From positions 604,447,659 to 604,511,658 of the forward strand of contig CM061142.1 in the NCBI GenBank assembly GCA_030789695.1: a stretch of DNA of 64,000 nt. The letters run 5' to 3'. The translations under genes and the position numbers were made by a program. The number at the start of each line of letters is the position of its first letter. The first letter of the stretch is position 1. Source of the stretch: Scilla litardierei. Its lineage: Eukaryota > Streptophyta > Magnoliopsida > Asparagales > Asparagaceae. A model generated the notes under the pieces. That model was not told where the DNA came from. It made no database searches and saw nothing but the letters and a program-made list of their open reading frames with translations. Below are positions 35,422-47,179 of the stretch, one piece after another.

Positions 35422-36640
35422 TCTATATTACAAAAGAGAGAGGTTTTTGAATCTTTGTCCCATGTGGCAATGTCACATCGCCACATGGGACAACCTTCTT
35501 AAACCCAAAATCCAAAAAACACAAAACTTCACCCAACCCCCCAAAAACACACCCAAACCAAAACACCCAAAATCGCACCCCAAGCAAAAAACCAAAACCC
35601 CCAAGACACTATACACACTCAAACACACCATTCTCATTTTCACCCGTTTTTGCACTCATCGAAACACCCGTCTAAAAAATTGAATCCCAAAAAAAACACA
35701 GGGAATGTGCATTCAAAGAGGCGGGCTGAGATTTTTGGGCTTCCGTTTCAATTAACCCCTCAAGCAAAGGTCCGAAGGCGTCCGCGCCGAAGGCGGCTAA
35801 ATTTTTATACGCTTATTTGTTGTTCTGCGCCGAAAGCGCCCGCACCAAATTTATTGTTCCTCGCCGAAGGCGACCGTGCCTCTAAATTTTCTTACGCTTA
35901 TTTGTTGTTCTTTTAGATTTTTTGGGGACAAAGATTTTGCGGGGAAAAAATCTTGAATGCACCCCAAGCAAAAAAACCAAAACCCTCAAGACACTACACA
36001 CACCCATACCCACCATTCTCATTTTCACCCGTTTTCCACTCACCGAAACACCCGCCAAAAAAATTGAAACAAAAAAACAATGAGAATGTGCATTCAAAGA
36101 GGAGGGCCGAGCTTTTTGGGCGTCCGTTTCAATTAACCCTCAAGCAGAGAAGGCGCCCGCGCCGAAGGCGCCCGCGCCGAAGGCGCCCGCTAAATGTCTA
36201 TACGCTAATTTGTTGCTCTGTGCCGAAGGTGCCTGCACGAATTTATTGTTCCTCGCCGAAGGCGGTCGTGCCTCTAATTTTTTTACGCTAATTTGTTGTT
36301 CTTTTAAATTTTTGCTTTAGAAATATTTTTTTGGGACATATTTTGCGGGGAAAAATCTTGAATGCCCGTAAATGAACCGCGCCGAAGGCGCCCTCTAATT
36401 TTTTTAAACTAATTTGTTGTTCTACATCGAAGGCGTCCGCGCCGAATTTGTTGTTCCGCGCTGAAGTTGCATGCGCCGATTTCGTTGTTCCACGCCAAAT
36501 GCGTCCGTGTCGCTAAATATTTTTACGCTAATTTGTTGTTCCGCGCAATTTTAAGCGTGGAAATAATTTTTTGGGGAACAAAGATTTTGCGGGGGGAAAA
36601 TCTTAATTGAACCGTGCCTGCGGGCACGGGGTATGACTAG
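35422..36640 (+). mobile_element. Short non-autonomous Helitron, 1,219 bp
   Basis: This is a complete small Helitron. The 5' end is TCTATATTACAAAAGAG. The 3' hairpin has CCGTGCC at 36,612-36,618 and GGCACGG at 36,623-36,629, then GGTATGACTAG. It sits between A (35,421) and T (36,641), as Helitrons do, without target duplication. The interior holds CGAAGGCG / CCGCGCC repeats and AATTTGTTGTTC words shared with 34,900-35,400 and, in reverse, with 63,017-63,250. A perfect 13-bp inverted repeat lies 33 bp from the start. The ORFs inside are composition artefacts. Confidence 0.82.
35455..35493 (+). other. 13-bp inverted repeat near the Helitron 5' end
   Basis: TTGTCCCATGTGG (35,455-35,467) and CCACATGGGACAA (35,481-35,493) are perfectly complementary, with a 13-nt loop. 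Their position suggests a subterminal structure. Confidence 0.8.
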
Positions 36641-38384
36641 TATATATATATATATATAAAATAAGTTGTACTAACTTAACATAAGACTGATTCTTTAGAT
36701 AACTTAGAATACTATATAATAAGGTTATAACTTAAAACTAAAACCATATAACTTAAAATAATTAATTCAAACTAACCACAGTATAATAATAATAAAACTA
36801 ACTATTATAATAAACTAACTACGTTATAATAATAATAAAACTAACTATTATAATATTAACTTAAAACTTTCTCTCTCTCCCCCCCCCTTATGTCTTCATC
36901 TCACTTCTTTTCTTCTTGATGCAGAGGGGGCTTCAAGGGCTTGGATGGTGTTGCTCGGGGATGGGGACTCCGACGAGCTGGGGCTGAGCGGGTCGGATCC
37001 GTCGGGGGCGGCTGCATAGACCGGTGGTGGAGAGGTGGCCGCGGTGTGGCGGCGGGATCAGACAGGGGGCTGTCAGAGTTGAGGCTGAGGTCGGAAGTGA
37101 AGTGGACGGCTGACGGCAAGGTCGGGTCAGCACTGGGGGTAGGTTTGAACTGAGGAGAGGGGCTGGAGGGTGCAGCGGATTGCAGGATGAGGTCGGGCTC
37201 TTTGGTCGAGGGAGATGGCACGTGGTCGAGGTGGGTTGCGGTCTGGGTGGTGGGCTGAGCGAGCTACGGAAGGGGGGTCTGTCAGAGATGTGGCCGGAGG
37301 AGGTTGGGGTCGGGCTGGAGGCGCGACAAACTGGAGAGGCGCCTGGGTGTAGGGAGTCGCTGGACTGTGGTGAGGTCGGAGTGGGGCTTGGCCCTGTTTT
37401 TTGGAGTCTGAAACAGAGGAGAGTGGGATGAGGTGGGAGTTCGGGCGTGGGACGGTGCTTGCCTAAGAACGAACGATGGCGAATTGGAGGGTGGAGAAGG
37501 GGGTTACGACCTGGACTACAAAGGTGGCCGTCGTCGAAGGTGGAGGTCTGGGCGTTGGCTCTCGGGGTTTGGAGGCGAGGTCTATTAGGTTGGAGAGAGG
37601 GTACAAGCAGGGTCGATGCCTGAGGAATGTTGGTGTGAATCGAATGAGGGAGTGGCGACGATCTGGATTGGTGGCCGCGCAGAGGTGAGACGACAAAGGG
37701 AGAAGGGGGCGAGGTTGCCGGCGGGCGCTTGGGCTAGGGGCAGAGGCGGTGCAGTGCTGGGGCGTGGGTGATGATCGGAGAGTGCGTCGGATGAAGGAGG
37801 CGAAGTGGAGGCACATGGCTTAGGGCGAAGGAGAGGAAAACCCCTGGAGAGTGGTGCAGTGGGGCTGTCCGATGAAGTGAGCCACTGGGCTTCGAAGGGA
37901 GCACAGCAAGATGGCGACGCTTGCTGTGGGTTCTCCGTCGAATGGAGGAAGCGGGAGGTTGGAGATTTTCGACGACGAGGGAGGGGGAAGAAGATGGCCT
38001 GGGTTTTTGGGGGAGGAAGGAGAGGTGTCGGCCTGGGGTGACTATCGACGAGGTCATTTGCGGCGAGAGGTCGTCGGAGGGGAGGTGGGGCGACGGTGAC
38101 TGCTGGAGGTTTAGAGGGGTTGAACGACGTGGGGAAATGAGGGTGTTGCCTTGGTTTTAAAACAAAGGGGGATAGAGGGAGATGTGGTTGCATGGGTTGT
38201 TTTTTGATGAGGAAAGGGGATGGACAGGGATTTAAGGAGGAGAGGAGAGAGTCTTTGGTCCTTTGGGTTATTGAAGAGGAGAGGGGTGAGAATTGTTGAG
38301 TAATGACATGAATGGGAATGGTGGGGGATAATGGGGAGAATGGGCTGCGTGTGTTCATGGAGATAGGGAATGTGAGTTTGTTTG
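36641..38384 (+). mobile_element. Segment of the X1 LTR, part 2
   Basis: X2 homology resumes here: the TA run, then AAATAAGTTGTACT, AT-rich DNA, a CT run (36,870-36,890) and a G-rich, GC-rich block from 36,900, collinear with 59,875-60,746. The GC block continues beyond the point where X2 is interrupted. Its proline-rich minus-strand frames, including a 329-codon one reaching 38,574, are composition effects; that frame crosses into the next inserted LTR. Confidence 0.8.
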
Positions 38385-38819
38385 TGTCACGACCCGCTTC
38401 CCAAAAATATGGAGGCGAGGCGTGAGTAGGTCCGCACAGACTTGAAGCTGCGAAGCTACAAGCCTGATAAGCGTCAATAAACTTCAAATGGTAGGTCCTT
38501 GCAAATGCGATACGAAACAAGGATAATAAGACAAAGGCAATCTCAGAATATCCATAAATAAATTTCAACATCACAGAAAAGCCACCAGGCTAAAAGAAGA
38601 GTCTAAAAGTAAAATACAAGAGTCTGAAAGGAGGCCTAAGGCATGGCCGACATAATACATAGGGTCAACAAGAAAAGAGAGGTGCTACACATCGACAGCC
38701 TAACAACGACTAAGTAGAAAACAACAACAACAAGAAGGAGCTCTAAGACTGGTCTCCAATTCCCTCGAACTCGACACCTGCAACCTGTTCGTCCTCGACG
38801 ACCAACTCTGGCTCATAAT

Positions 38820-38859
38820 CTAACATGTGACACCCAAAAGAGAAAGGGGCACATGTCAG
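38820..38859 (+). other. LTR hairpin 1
   Basis: Arms CTAACATGTG (38,820-38,829) and CACATGTCAG (38,850-38,859) have one A/C mismatch. The 20-nt loop contains AAAAGAGAAA, as in the other copies. Confidence 0.75.
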
Positions 38860-39403
38860 CAAGTCTACAAGAGAATTGTGCAAGGAACTAAAAAGTAAAG
38901 TAAGGCAACCTAGCAGTTCTAAAGGTATGCATGACATGGCAGTTAAAGTATGAGTGCAACAAGTAAGGATACAACAAGTACAACAAGCAACTAGCATGGC
39001 ATGGCATGAGTAGCAAAACTACTAACAATCACAAGTCACGTTTTCATGTCGTGCACAGAGTTCACGCCTTACAACTGAAGTGGCTGTACGTGCACACTTC
39101 TACGCTGAGTGGTCGCTCAACCCTACCCCTCCACGTGTATCGAGCCAGGGCTTTACCCCCGAACATGAATGCTCGCTTCTGGATCACGAGCCAGGAAGTG
39201 TTTTTCAATATGGCATAGGGGTGCACCTAGCCTCAACAAGCAAGTACAAGTATAGTAGCGTGTGCTACGAATGCAGCAATCAGACATGGATGGCATAACA
39301 TGGCAAACTGTAATTTAGATGCGTACAGTTAAGGAATTTAAACATGGCAGTTACAATTGCATGGATGACATGGCTGCATGAACAAAACAGGAAAAAAGGG
39401 TTG

Positions 39404-39470
39404 TATCTAGCTTCGTTGTCAAGCTAGATCGAATGATGTGACGGATCTAGTTTCGTTGTCAAACTAGATC
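39404..39470 (+). other. LTR hairpin 2, two copies
   Basis: Arms 39,404-39,413 and 39,421-39,430 (CTAGCTT / AAGCTAG core), and arms 39,444-39,453 and 39,461-39,470 (GATCTAGTTT / AAACTAGATC), both with loop CGTTGTC. The second copy differs from the first by a paired change in the stem. Confidence 0.8.
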
Positions 39471-41595
39471 AAATAGGCGTCTAGGCAGCTATCATTTCAC
39501 TGCCTAGTCTCTTTTACGCTATGGTACAAAAGTGGCCTAAAGCATGGCCTAAACAAGCAACGGGCAAGTTTCACTTGCCTGAAATACGTGCTGGTATCAC
39601 AATCCTCAATGTCCAATCACAGATTCACAATGTCCAGAGCTCCCACGCTCAGTCCAACAATCAGCCTACAGTCCCGTATTATTAAGTTGGATTAGTGAGT
39701 TACAAAGCAGTAAGAATAATCGTTTTAATCTTGATTAGCATGCAAAATTGGTGGGGGTTCCTACGGTTCAGATTTATACCTTAACACGACGCGAGAGCTA
39801 CACTGACGTCAGGTAGCGACGTCAGGGGTTGAATTAACAGAAGCGTGCGACGATCCACTGCACGGCAGCGAACAACGTCAATGACGGACGACAGCGTCAA
39901 TGAACGACGACCAGCCGGGTAGCGGCATGATCATCGAACAGTGACGCGGAGGGGGACGATAGCCGTACGACGGTCTACGACGTCGGGAAGATGCGGACAG
40001 CGGACATCGGATTCATACGGCCTGCTGTCGGGTCGTGCATGGCAACAGCATGGGGAGAGGGGTTGATCAACAGATTTGTGAGCTAGGGGCCGATGTGTGT
40101 GGAGAGGGCAGTCCGAGGAGGTTGCGGTAAGGGGGTCTTGGCAGTGCGGCAGTTGTATGGGCTGCCACGAGGAGAACCATCGGATCCAATGGAGGAAGGG
40201 GGTGGTCGGCAATGAAGTCTGGCGATGCTCGGCCTAAGGTGGTGGCCGGAGATAGGTGGGGAATGGCAGTCTTGGAGAGTGGCCAGACAATTTTAATATG
40301 CTAGGGTTCGGGTCTGAAAGAAGGGGAGAGAGCAGCAGATTTAATGGGAAGATCGGATCTATAGGGCGTCCTCGCGTGTAGGGGCCGTGGGAGGAGGAGG
40401 GGTCAGACTGGGTAGCCACCGGCGGCGGCAAGGAGGGGTCTTGTTGTGAAGCAACAGGCGGCCATGTGGAAAATAGGCCGGACTTGAGGGAGAAAGAGCA
40501 ACTTTGATGGGGAAAGAGGATGATGTGGCAATGGGGTGTGGTTTCCGGCGATCTAGGGGAGCAGGGGGGTGACCTGGGTGTTGTGGGTGTCCGGCGATGC
40601 GCGGCCTGGGGAGACCGGAGGGAGGAGGTGCAAAGGCGGCGGCCATGGGTGTTGTGGGTGTCCGGGATCAAGGAAATGAGAGGGGGAGATGACGTTCTCA
40701 GGGTTTTCCGGCGGTATTGGGGTGTGACTGGCCGTACGCCGGCGAGAGGAGGTCGAAAGGGAAGAGGTCACGCGCGGAGGGGAGGCCACGGTTGATGGCG
40801 GCTGTGTTTTCCTAGGGTTAGGTTGCGTAAGGGTGTATTGGTGAATGGTTGTGCTATGTAGACAAAGAAAAGTGTATAGTTAAGTGGTTGGGAAGAGAGA
40901 ATGTGAGAGGTAGGGAGTAGAGATTAGGTTAACTTAGGGTGAAGATAGCTAGAAAGAATTCAACATGATATGTTGATCCAATGGCTTAGATTAGATCAGA
41001 TTTAATTAAGATTTAAAACAGGAATTAATTAGGCTAATAAACAAATGATAGAGATTAGTGTGAAAGGCTAACCAAACGGTGTCCGAAAAATATAATAAAA
41101 ATACCGGGACGACCGTGTCGATGAGAGAAACAGAACAAAGAAGACGGATCATAATTTTGACGACGAGAAACGAAACTAAAAATAGAAAGGCCTCACGACA
41201 AAAGTGAAAATCGTGACGTCTCTTCAAACAAGGTCAAATCGTGAGAGAACGACCCGTGAAATGACGTTCCAAATTAACACCAAAATTTTAATACTCTCAG
41301 AGAGGGTCACAACGGCATATCACACTATAGGGTTCGGATACAGACAAAGTCTAAAAAAAATACGTGCACGGACAAGACTACGTGCATGTAAAGCGTATAA
41401 AGGATACGGGGTCCAAAGGCGGCCGTAATTCCAAGTTGGGCACACGTCGGGGGTTGGCTTGCTAAGGACGCTACCAAGTGCTACGGCCCTAACGATTCAA
41501 CGACACGACTCCCACACAAAGCAACAAAACCAATCAGGTACCCGAAATTGATATACGCATAGCTGTATAACGAATAGTGGGTACCGGCCGTTACA

Positions 41596-42386
41596 GTTTG
41601 TTTGGTTGGGATTTGTTGCATGTTCAAAGGGGATTCACGCGGGGAGGTTAAGGTAAGATATGCTCAGTTAGGCAATTAAAAATCATGATTTGGGCAAATG
41701 ATTTAACTAAGATATTGGAAATTAGTATAGTTAAAGTATTTGAGTTTAGAAATTAATCGAGTCAAGATTGGATTTGTTAGGATTTATTAGTATATAAGGA
41801 TATGCCATGATTTATTGAGATTTGGTCAAGCAAAGGTGAAATCAGTTTGGTTAGGGATATTAGATTATGATTTGATTTAGGAACATAATATAGTTAGGAT
41901 AATTGGATTCATTGAATTTAAATTAGATTTATTAAGATTAAGATTAAGATTCATTAAGGTTCGTTAGGTCGAGATATAAAACTTATTAGGATTGAATTTG
42001 ATCAGTTTCATTAAGGCTTGGGTCAGGTTAGAATTGATTACGATAGGATTTAAATCTGATTTCGAAATCTAACTAAGTACAATATTTGATTAGGAGAGAT
42101 CGATTTGGGTTAGATTGAACTCATCAGATTCAGATTAGATGATTTATTCGGTTATGATATTTTGATTCAAAAGTTCAATTTAGTTAAGATGTGATTTGAT
42201 TAATACAATTCCGCCCTTGCAATCAAAATCAACCACAAGTTAAAGAAATTAATAACACGATCATTAAATCGTGTGCTCGAGCTACGAAGCCTAATAATAA
42301 TAATAATAACAAATAAATCATATCATAAAACCTCTAATAAATCATTGTACTAATTAAATACGTACGAAATACGTACACATAAAAAC
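41596..42386 (+). mobile_element. Segment of the X1 LTR, part 3
   Basis: About 790 bp of AT-rich, low-complexity DNA (GATTAG, TTAGGATT words) lies between two inserted LTRs. It joins across the next insertion to the X1 LTR end at 57,268-57,283. It contains ACGTACGAAATACGTAC, similar to a motif near the end of the family-A LTR at 5,160-5,200. No gene seen. Confidence 0.6.
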
Positions 42387-43544
42387 TGTAGGAAGATGTA
42401 TGCCCTTGAGGCATTTATCCTGAGTTAAACATCTTGTTCTAATGATGATACCTTAGAAATTGTCCTAGTATAAATTCCAGGTATTATATACTTAGATAAT
42501 TTCCTTAGACTTAAAGTTAGGTCATTACGTATCTAGATGAAGTTCTAGATTATGGAAAGTAATTGACCGATAAGAACTTAAGTCTTAAACGGTTCGTGGT
42601 CATAGATGTGTCGAGAATAGGATATCGGCACATCGGATAAACCACTGTGTCTTTCTCTTACCTTAAGGGTAATGATGATCTCATAGTCATTCAGCCTGGC
42701 GAAGTCAGAGACAAGGCACCTGTGCTCATTGGAGAATGAGTTCACTGAACGACCAACTTAAATTTTTTAAATGGTTAATCTTTAACTAAACTGTCAATAA
42801 TAACTCTACAGTGATGATAGGTAAGTTGGTCCTTAAGACCTGAAGTTGTTTGTAACGAACCTGTTCGTGAGTTGTGCCACTTTGGTTTATGACCTAAATT
42901 CGAGGATAGGCCTGCCGAAAGGTTTTAGTTTGGGTGACACCTGAAGCATACGAGGTAAGTAAACGACTAAAATGGGATTCGTCTCTTCCGTTAAAGGGGA
43001 GTTAGTGTCACAGGCTCAGTACAATCTTTGTGTTAATCCTCGGCCGGGGTACGTTGAAGGATGTACAATGTGTATATAACAAAGATCGATGTATACTGAC
43101 CAATGCTGGCCAGTGTTGAATATTGGACTCCCCGGATTTGGTTTTGATGATGAGCAAACATAAATAATCCATGAACTAACAATTTGTGAGCGCAGTATTG
43201 GAGATCGTCGCCAAATTCACGAGAACATTCAAAGCGACATCTCAACACTTCCCAAAACTCGTATTCATGCCTAAAGCTTCGTTGAAGCTCTTGCGCCATT
43301 TTGGAAGCTATGAAGAATGAATCGAAGCGCTCGAAGACCGTTTATTAAGGTTTTATTTATAGTCTTTTTAGCTTCGATATATAGATTGTTAAGCCTTGAG
43401 TATATCTTACCATTCTAACTTCATAACGCTCATATCGTAGCTCTAGGATCTTAGTACAAGTTCATTCTAACTTCCTCGAAGCGTCGCGCTTCGATTCGGA
43501 CTTGTATGTGCATGTTAGTTGGTACAAGAACAAGTACTGACCGA

Positions 43545-44050
43545 CTAGATGGTGATCTAGTCGGTCGGCAACTCTTCTTGGACCGACTAGTTTGATTCCT
43601 TAATTTCTTGGACTTTACTGTTTACAGTTAGTCGGTCTACGTTGACTCACCGACCGACTAGTTTGTGAACTAGTCGGTCAGTGATGCTTCTTTGACCGAC
43701 TAGTTGTGACTTACTGTTCATGCTAAATTTCTCCTAAGCTACTGTTTATCGTTAGTCGGTCTAAGAACGTTTGGTGACCGACTAGTTGACAATCTAGTCG
43801 GTCAACTTTTGTTCTTGGACCGACTAAGTCAACTTGTGTTCAGACTATTTCATTTTGCCTCTTAGTCGGTCTACGTTCACTGACTGACCGACTAGTTGTG
43901 AAACTAGTCGGTCAGAAAGTCTTCTTGGACCGACTAGATTTCTAGGTCTGAAATTCTCTTTCTTCTCAGTTCCTCTCTTAGTCGGTCCATACTGTTTGAC
44001 TGACCGACTAGTTGATGAACTAGTCGGTCAGTGATTGTTCTTTGACCGAC
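43545..44050 (+). repeat. Array of GACCGACTAG palindromes in the 5' LTR
   Basis: Five modules of about 100 bp follow one another. A full module has four arms: AGTCGGTC, then GACCGACTAG, an 8-nt spacer and CTAGTCGGTC (inner hairpin), then GACCGACTA (outer arm). The first module lacks the leading arm. The array ends about 60 bp before the TATA box. Confidence 0.88.
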
Positions 44051-44107
44051 TAATTCTCCCAGATTTCTATCCGTTGGAGAATGACCTAAGTTGTTTTTAT
44101 GGGACCC

Positions 44108-44115
44108 TATAAATA
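44108..44115 (+). promoter_or_regulatory. TATA box of the SIRE 5' LTR
   Basis: TATAAATA in the context ACCCTATAAATACAAACC. The same motif is at 54,864-54,871 in the 3' LTR. Confidence 0.75.
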
Positions 44116-44859
44116 CAAACCTAGTTCATAGGTTAGAGCTTCCATTCAGAGATTCATTGAGATCAAAAGAGATAGCTATTCTCACTCAAATCTAAAGCTC
44201 TCTTCCTCACAAGAAACCCATTCTCTCTCATTTCTAGATCTAGAATCCATCTAGAGAGAAGCTTGTTCTTGGTGAGCTCTTCAAGCTATTGCTTGATCCA
44301 AGTCTCCAAATCATCCCTAGGCACCTATTGTTGGTCATTTCCTTGGTGCTAGGTCTTGGTGACTTCATCTTCCTCAAATCCTTCATTTCACCTATTGGGT
44401 AAGAAAAACTCAAGGTATAGGATTTTGTGGTAAGTTTGCTTATTTCAATATAACTCATTTATATTGCTTGTTGATTCTCTCGGTTGTGAGAGAAGGTTGT
44501 GATCCCGGGTTGTGGGATTCACTATTGCCGTTGTTGTATGATTTGATCTTGTGAAGGGTTTTCACAAGATATTCATAGTGGAAATCTTGAGTTAGGGTTT
44601 CTAACTCAAGTATCCGGAGGGGATCCGGGTGGTTGGGACGTAGGATCACCGGGAACAAGTCGGGGAGATTTGGGTGGATCCGAACCCATTAACATCATTT
44701 GTTTGCATTGTTAATTTTGTTGTTGTCATTCAATTTAAGCTTCCGCAAATTGATTTGGTAGTTGTTTGCAATTTAATTTGGAATTATACTCCTTATTATT
44801 TTAAAGTACTATTCACCCCCCCTCTAGTACTTGTGCAGTAGCTGGTAGGGCATTACATT

Positions 44860-44872
44860 TGGTATCGGAGCC
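44860..44872 (+). other. Primer-binding site
   Basis: TGGTATCGGAGCC begins 2 nt after the 5' LTR. It matches the initiator tRNA-Met primer site used by plant copia elements, with one difference (G for A in the middle). Confidence 0.88.
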
Positions 44873-44884
44873 AGATACTTAGCT

Positions 44885-47119
44885 ATGTCTGCCAACGACA
44901 ACAAGACCGTGCGTCCACCTTCCAACTATGACACCTTCAGGAACCGAGAAGGAGCATCTTCGGTGATGGAAGGACATTCCTCTACGAGGCCTCCATTCTT
45001 CAATGGTACCAACTACGGGTACTGGAAATGCCGGATGGAAACCTTCCTCCGGAGTGCATCCTTATGGAGGACCACAATGAAGGAATACATTGAACCCGAA
45101 GAAGAAGACTTTGAGAAATGGACTGCCGCGGAGATCGCCGCGGAGGTAAGCAATGCCAAGGTAATGAACGCCTTGCAATGCGCATTGGAGCCCGAGGATT
45201 TCAATAAGATATGCACATGTAAGAGTGCATATCAAATTTGGAACTCCCTCCTCATTCTTCATGAAGGGACGAGTAGGGTAAGAGACTCTAAACTCGTAGT
45301 CGTAAACAAAGATTACGAAATGTTTCATATGCAACAGGGCGAGAAGATGAAAGAATATTACGCTCGCTTTGTTGACATAATAAACGAGTTAGAGGCCCTC
45401 GGCAAGTCCTACACTCAAAAGGAGAAGTGCTCAAAGCTTATTGAAGGACTTCCCTCTTCTTGGGAAAAACGTACCTTCGCCATCGAGGAAGGTAATGACA
45501 TGAACAAATATACCGTAGTTCAACTAATGGGTACTTTGATGTCATACGAGGTACGCAAAGATAGCAAGGTGAAGTTACAAGAAAAGATGAAGTCCTATTT
45601 GAACCAAGATGCGCCTAAGAAAAAGGCGATTGCATTCAAGGCGGCTTCATCCACCTCTACCGATGATGAGGACTCGGAAGAAGAAATGGACATGGAATCC
45701 ATTGCACTCATGGCAAAGAAGTTCAATCGCTTCTTCCGAAAGGGTAACTTCAAACAAAAATCTAAATTTACTTCTACTAACGCCTCTCCACCTTTGTGCT
45801 TTAAATGCAATAAGCCAGGACACATCAAAGCGGATTGTCCTCAAAACAAGCAAAAGGAGAAGTGGAAGGCGCCGAAGTTCGACAAGTCAAAGAAGTACAA
45901 AAAGGGATACAAAAAGGGACTTGTCGAAGCAACATTCACCGACTCTGAGTATTCCTCAAGCGGAGAGTCGGACGATGAGAAAGTGGAGCAAGCGCACATG
46001 TGCTTCATGGCAAGAGAGGAGCATGATCAAGGATCTTCCTCCTCCGATGATAGCGACGACGAAGGCGATGAGGTAACTATGGATGATCTTAGGGATGCTA
46101 ATTCTCATTTATGGTCTAAATACACTAAGTTAGTAAATCGATATACTAACGTAAAAGATGACCTAGCTAGCATTCAAACCTCGCCTAAGACTATCATCAC
46201 CAACAACGACACCGTTGTTGAAGAGTTGAGAAATGAGATTGTTAATCTCAAATCTAAACTTGAACATGTTAGCATTGATGATCCGGAAGAACATAGGATA
46301 GAAGATTTAACTTCTTAAAACTCGACTTTGAGTATTGAGAACGAGAATCTTAAATCTCGTGTTTATGTGCTCACATCGCAAGTATCCAACTTGGATACTT
46401 CTATGCATTCTCTCAAAGAGAAATATGAGAACACATTAGGCCGAATCAATAGATTCAATAAGGGTAAGGACCATTTGGATAAAATCCTAAGTGACTTACT
46501 TCCGGCCAATCACCACATTGGTTTGGGGTATACGATGGGATGTCCATCCAAAGCGGCCATTACTTTTGTTAGGCCAACTTCCGGTGACTCTACGAGTGGT
46601 AGCAAACACTCTATTGGTAGTTTATCTACCAATGGTGCTTCCACCTCGTCCACACCCTCTTTTGGAAAGAAACCCACTTTGGGTGGACCTCCAAAGAAGG
46701 GGCATGCTTATATGTACACAAATACCATGCCACGTAGGAACACACGTCCTACTCCGCCATCTCACACATATGATGATTTCTATGCTACACGTTCACGGGC
46801 ACGTGCACACCATGTGAGACACCCTCACGCACGTGTTCCCACACATGCATATGTTCACCCACCTCATCATATGAATAATTCTCGTCGTGCACCATTCCAT
46901 CATGTTCCGTATGCCTATCCACGACATGCATCACGTAGAAACCAACAACGCATGCATGCACCCAATAGGATGATGGCTCCCAAAATTTTCACTATTTGGA
47001 GCCCAAAGGACACAAGCATGGATGAAAAACAAGTATATATGAATGCTTATTTTTCGGATGTTGTGCATAGTAGAAATTATGTGGGGAAGTCAAAGTCCAA
47101 TTGGACTTGGCTTCCAAAG
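44885..47119 (+). pseudogene. SIRE gag (capsid and nucleocapsid), one in-frame stop
   Basis: The reading frame starts MSANDNKTVRPPSNYD, 12 nt after the primer site. RPPFFNGTNYGYWKCRM near residue 40 is the usual plant copia N-terminal motif, followed by a UBN2-like capsid region (KEKCSKLIEGLPSSW). The zinc knuckle is at residues 305-318, with C305, C308, H313 and C318 (CX2CX4HX4C). A TAA at 46,316-46,318 interrupts the frame. It continues in the same phase through a coiled, Asn/Lys-rich part and a His-rich segment (46,790-46,930) to a GTC-TAA at 47,120-47,125. The protein would package the element RNA in cytoplasmic particles. Confidence 0.9.
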
Positions 47120-47179
47120 GTCTAACATTTGAGGACCCAATGACCTTGGGTACCATGATATGAAAGTTTCTATCTTTAG

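Larger units (their letters stand above)
38385..41595 (+). mobile_element. Solo LTR, family A, 3,211 bp, with 5-bp target duplication
   Basis: The LTR starts TGTCACGACCCGCTTCCC and ends GGCCGTTACA, flanked by GTTTG at 38,380-38,384 and 41,596-41,600. It is the sense-strand counterpart of the LTRs of element A. It contains hairpin 1 (38,820-38,859), hairpin 2 twice (39,404-39,470), the phrase TGGATCACGAGCCAGGA and a GC-rich block (39,780-40,800). A TATA-like CGTATAAAGG at 41,394 lies about 200 bp before the end. No interior or partner LTR is present. The open frames in the GC block are not genes. Confidence 0.92.
43114..44857 (+). repeat. 5' LTR of the SIRE element
   Basis: TGTTGAATATTGG to GGGCATTACA, 1,744 bp. 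It contains the palindrome array (43,545-44,050), a TATA box at 44,108-44,115 (TATAAATA), then leader sequence. The 3' LTR at 53,870-55,620 differs by scattered substitutions and an 11-bp insertion (TTTCTATCTAG-like) just after the TATA box. Confidence 0.95.

Noticed and set aside
37585..38574. 329-codon minus-strand frame, Pro- and Ser-rich
   Set aside because: It crosses the junction of an inserted LTR at 38,385, so it cannot be an ancestral gene; its composition explains the lack of stops.
43545..44050. CRISPR-like array of short repeats with spacers
   Set aside because: Repeats are palindromic modules inside a plant LTR and are duplicated in its 3' LTR; spacers are not unique and no cas genes exist.
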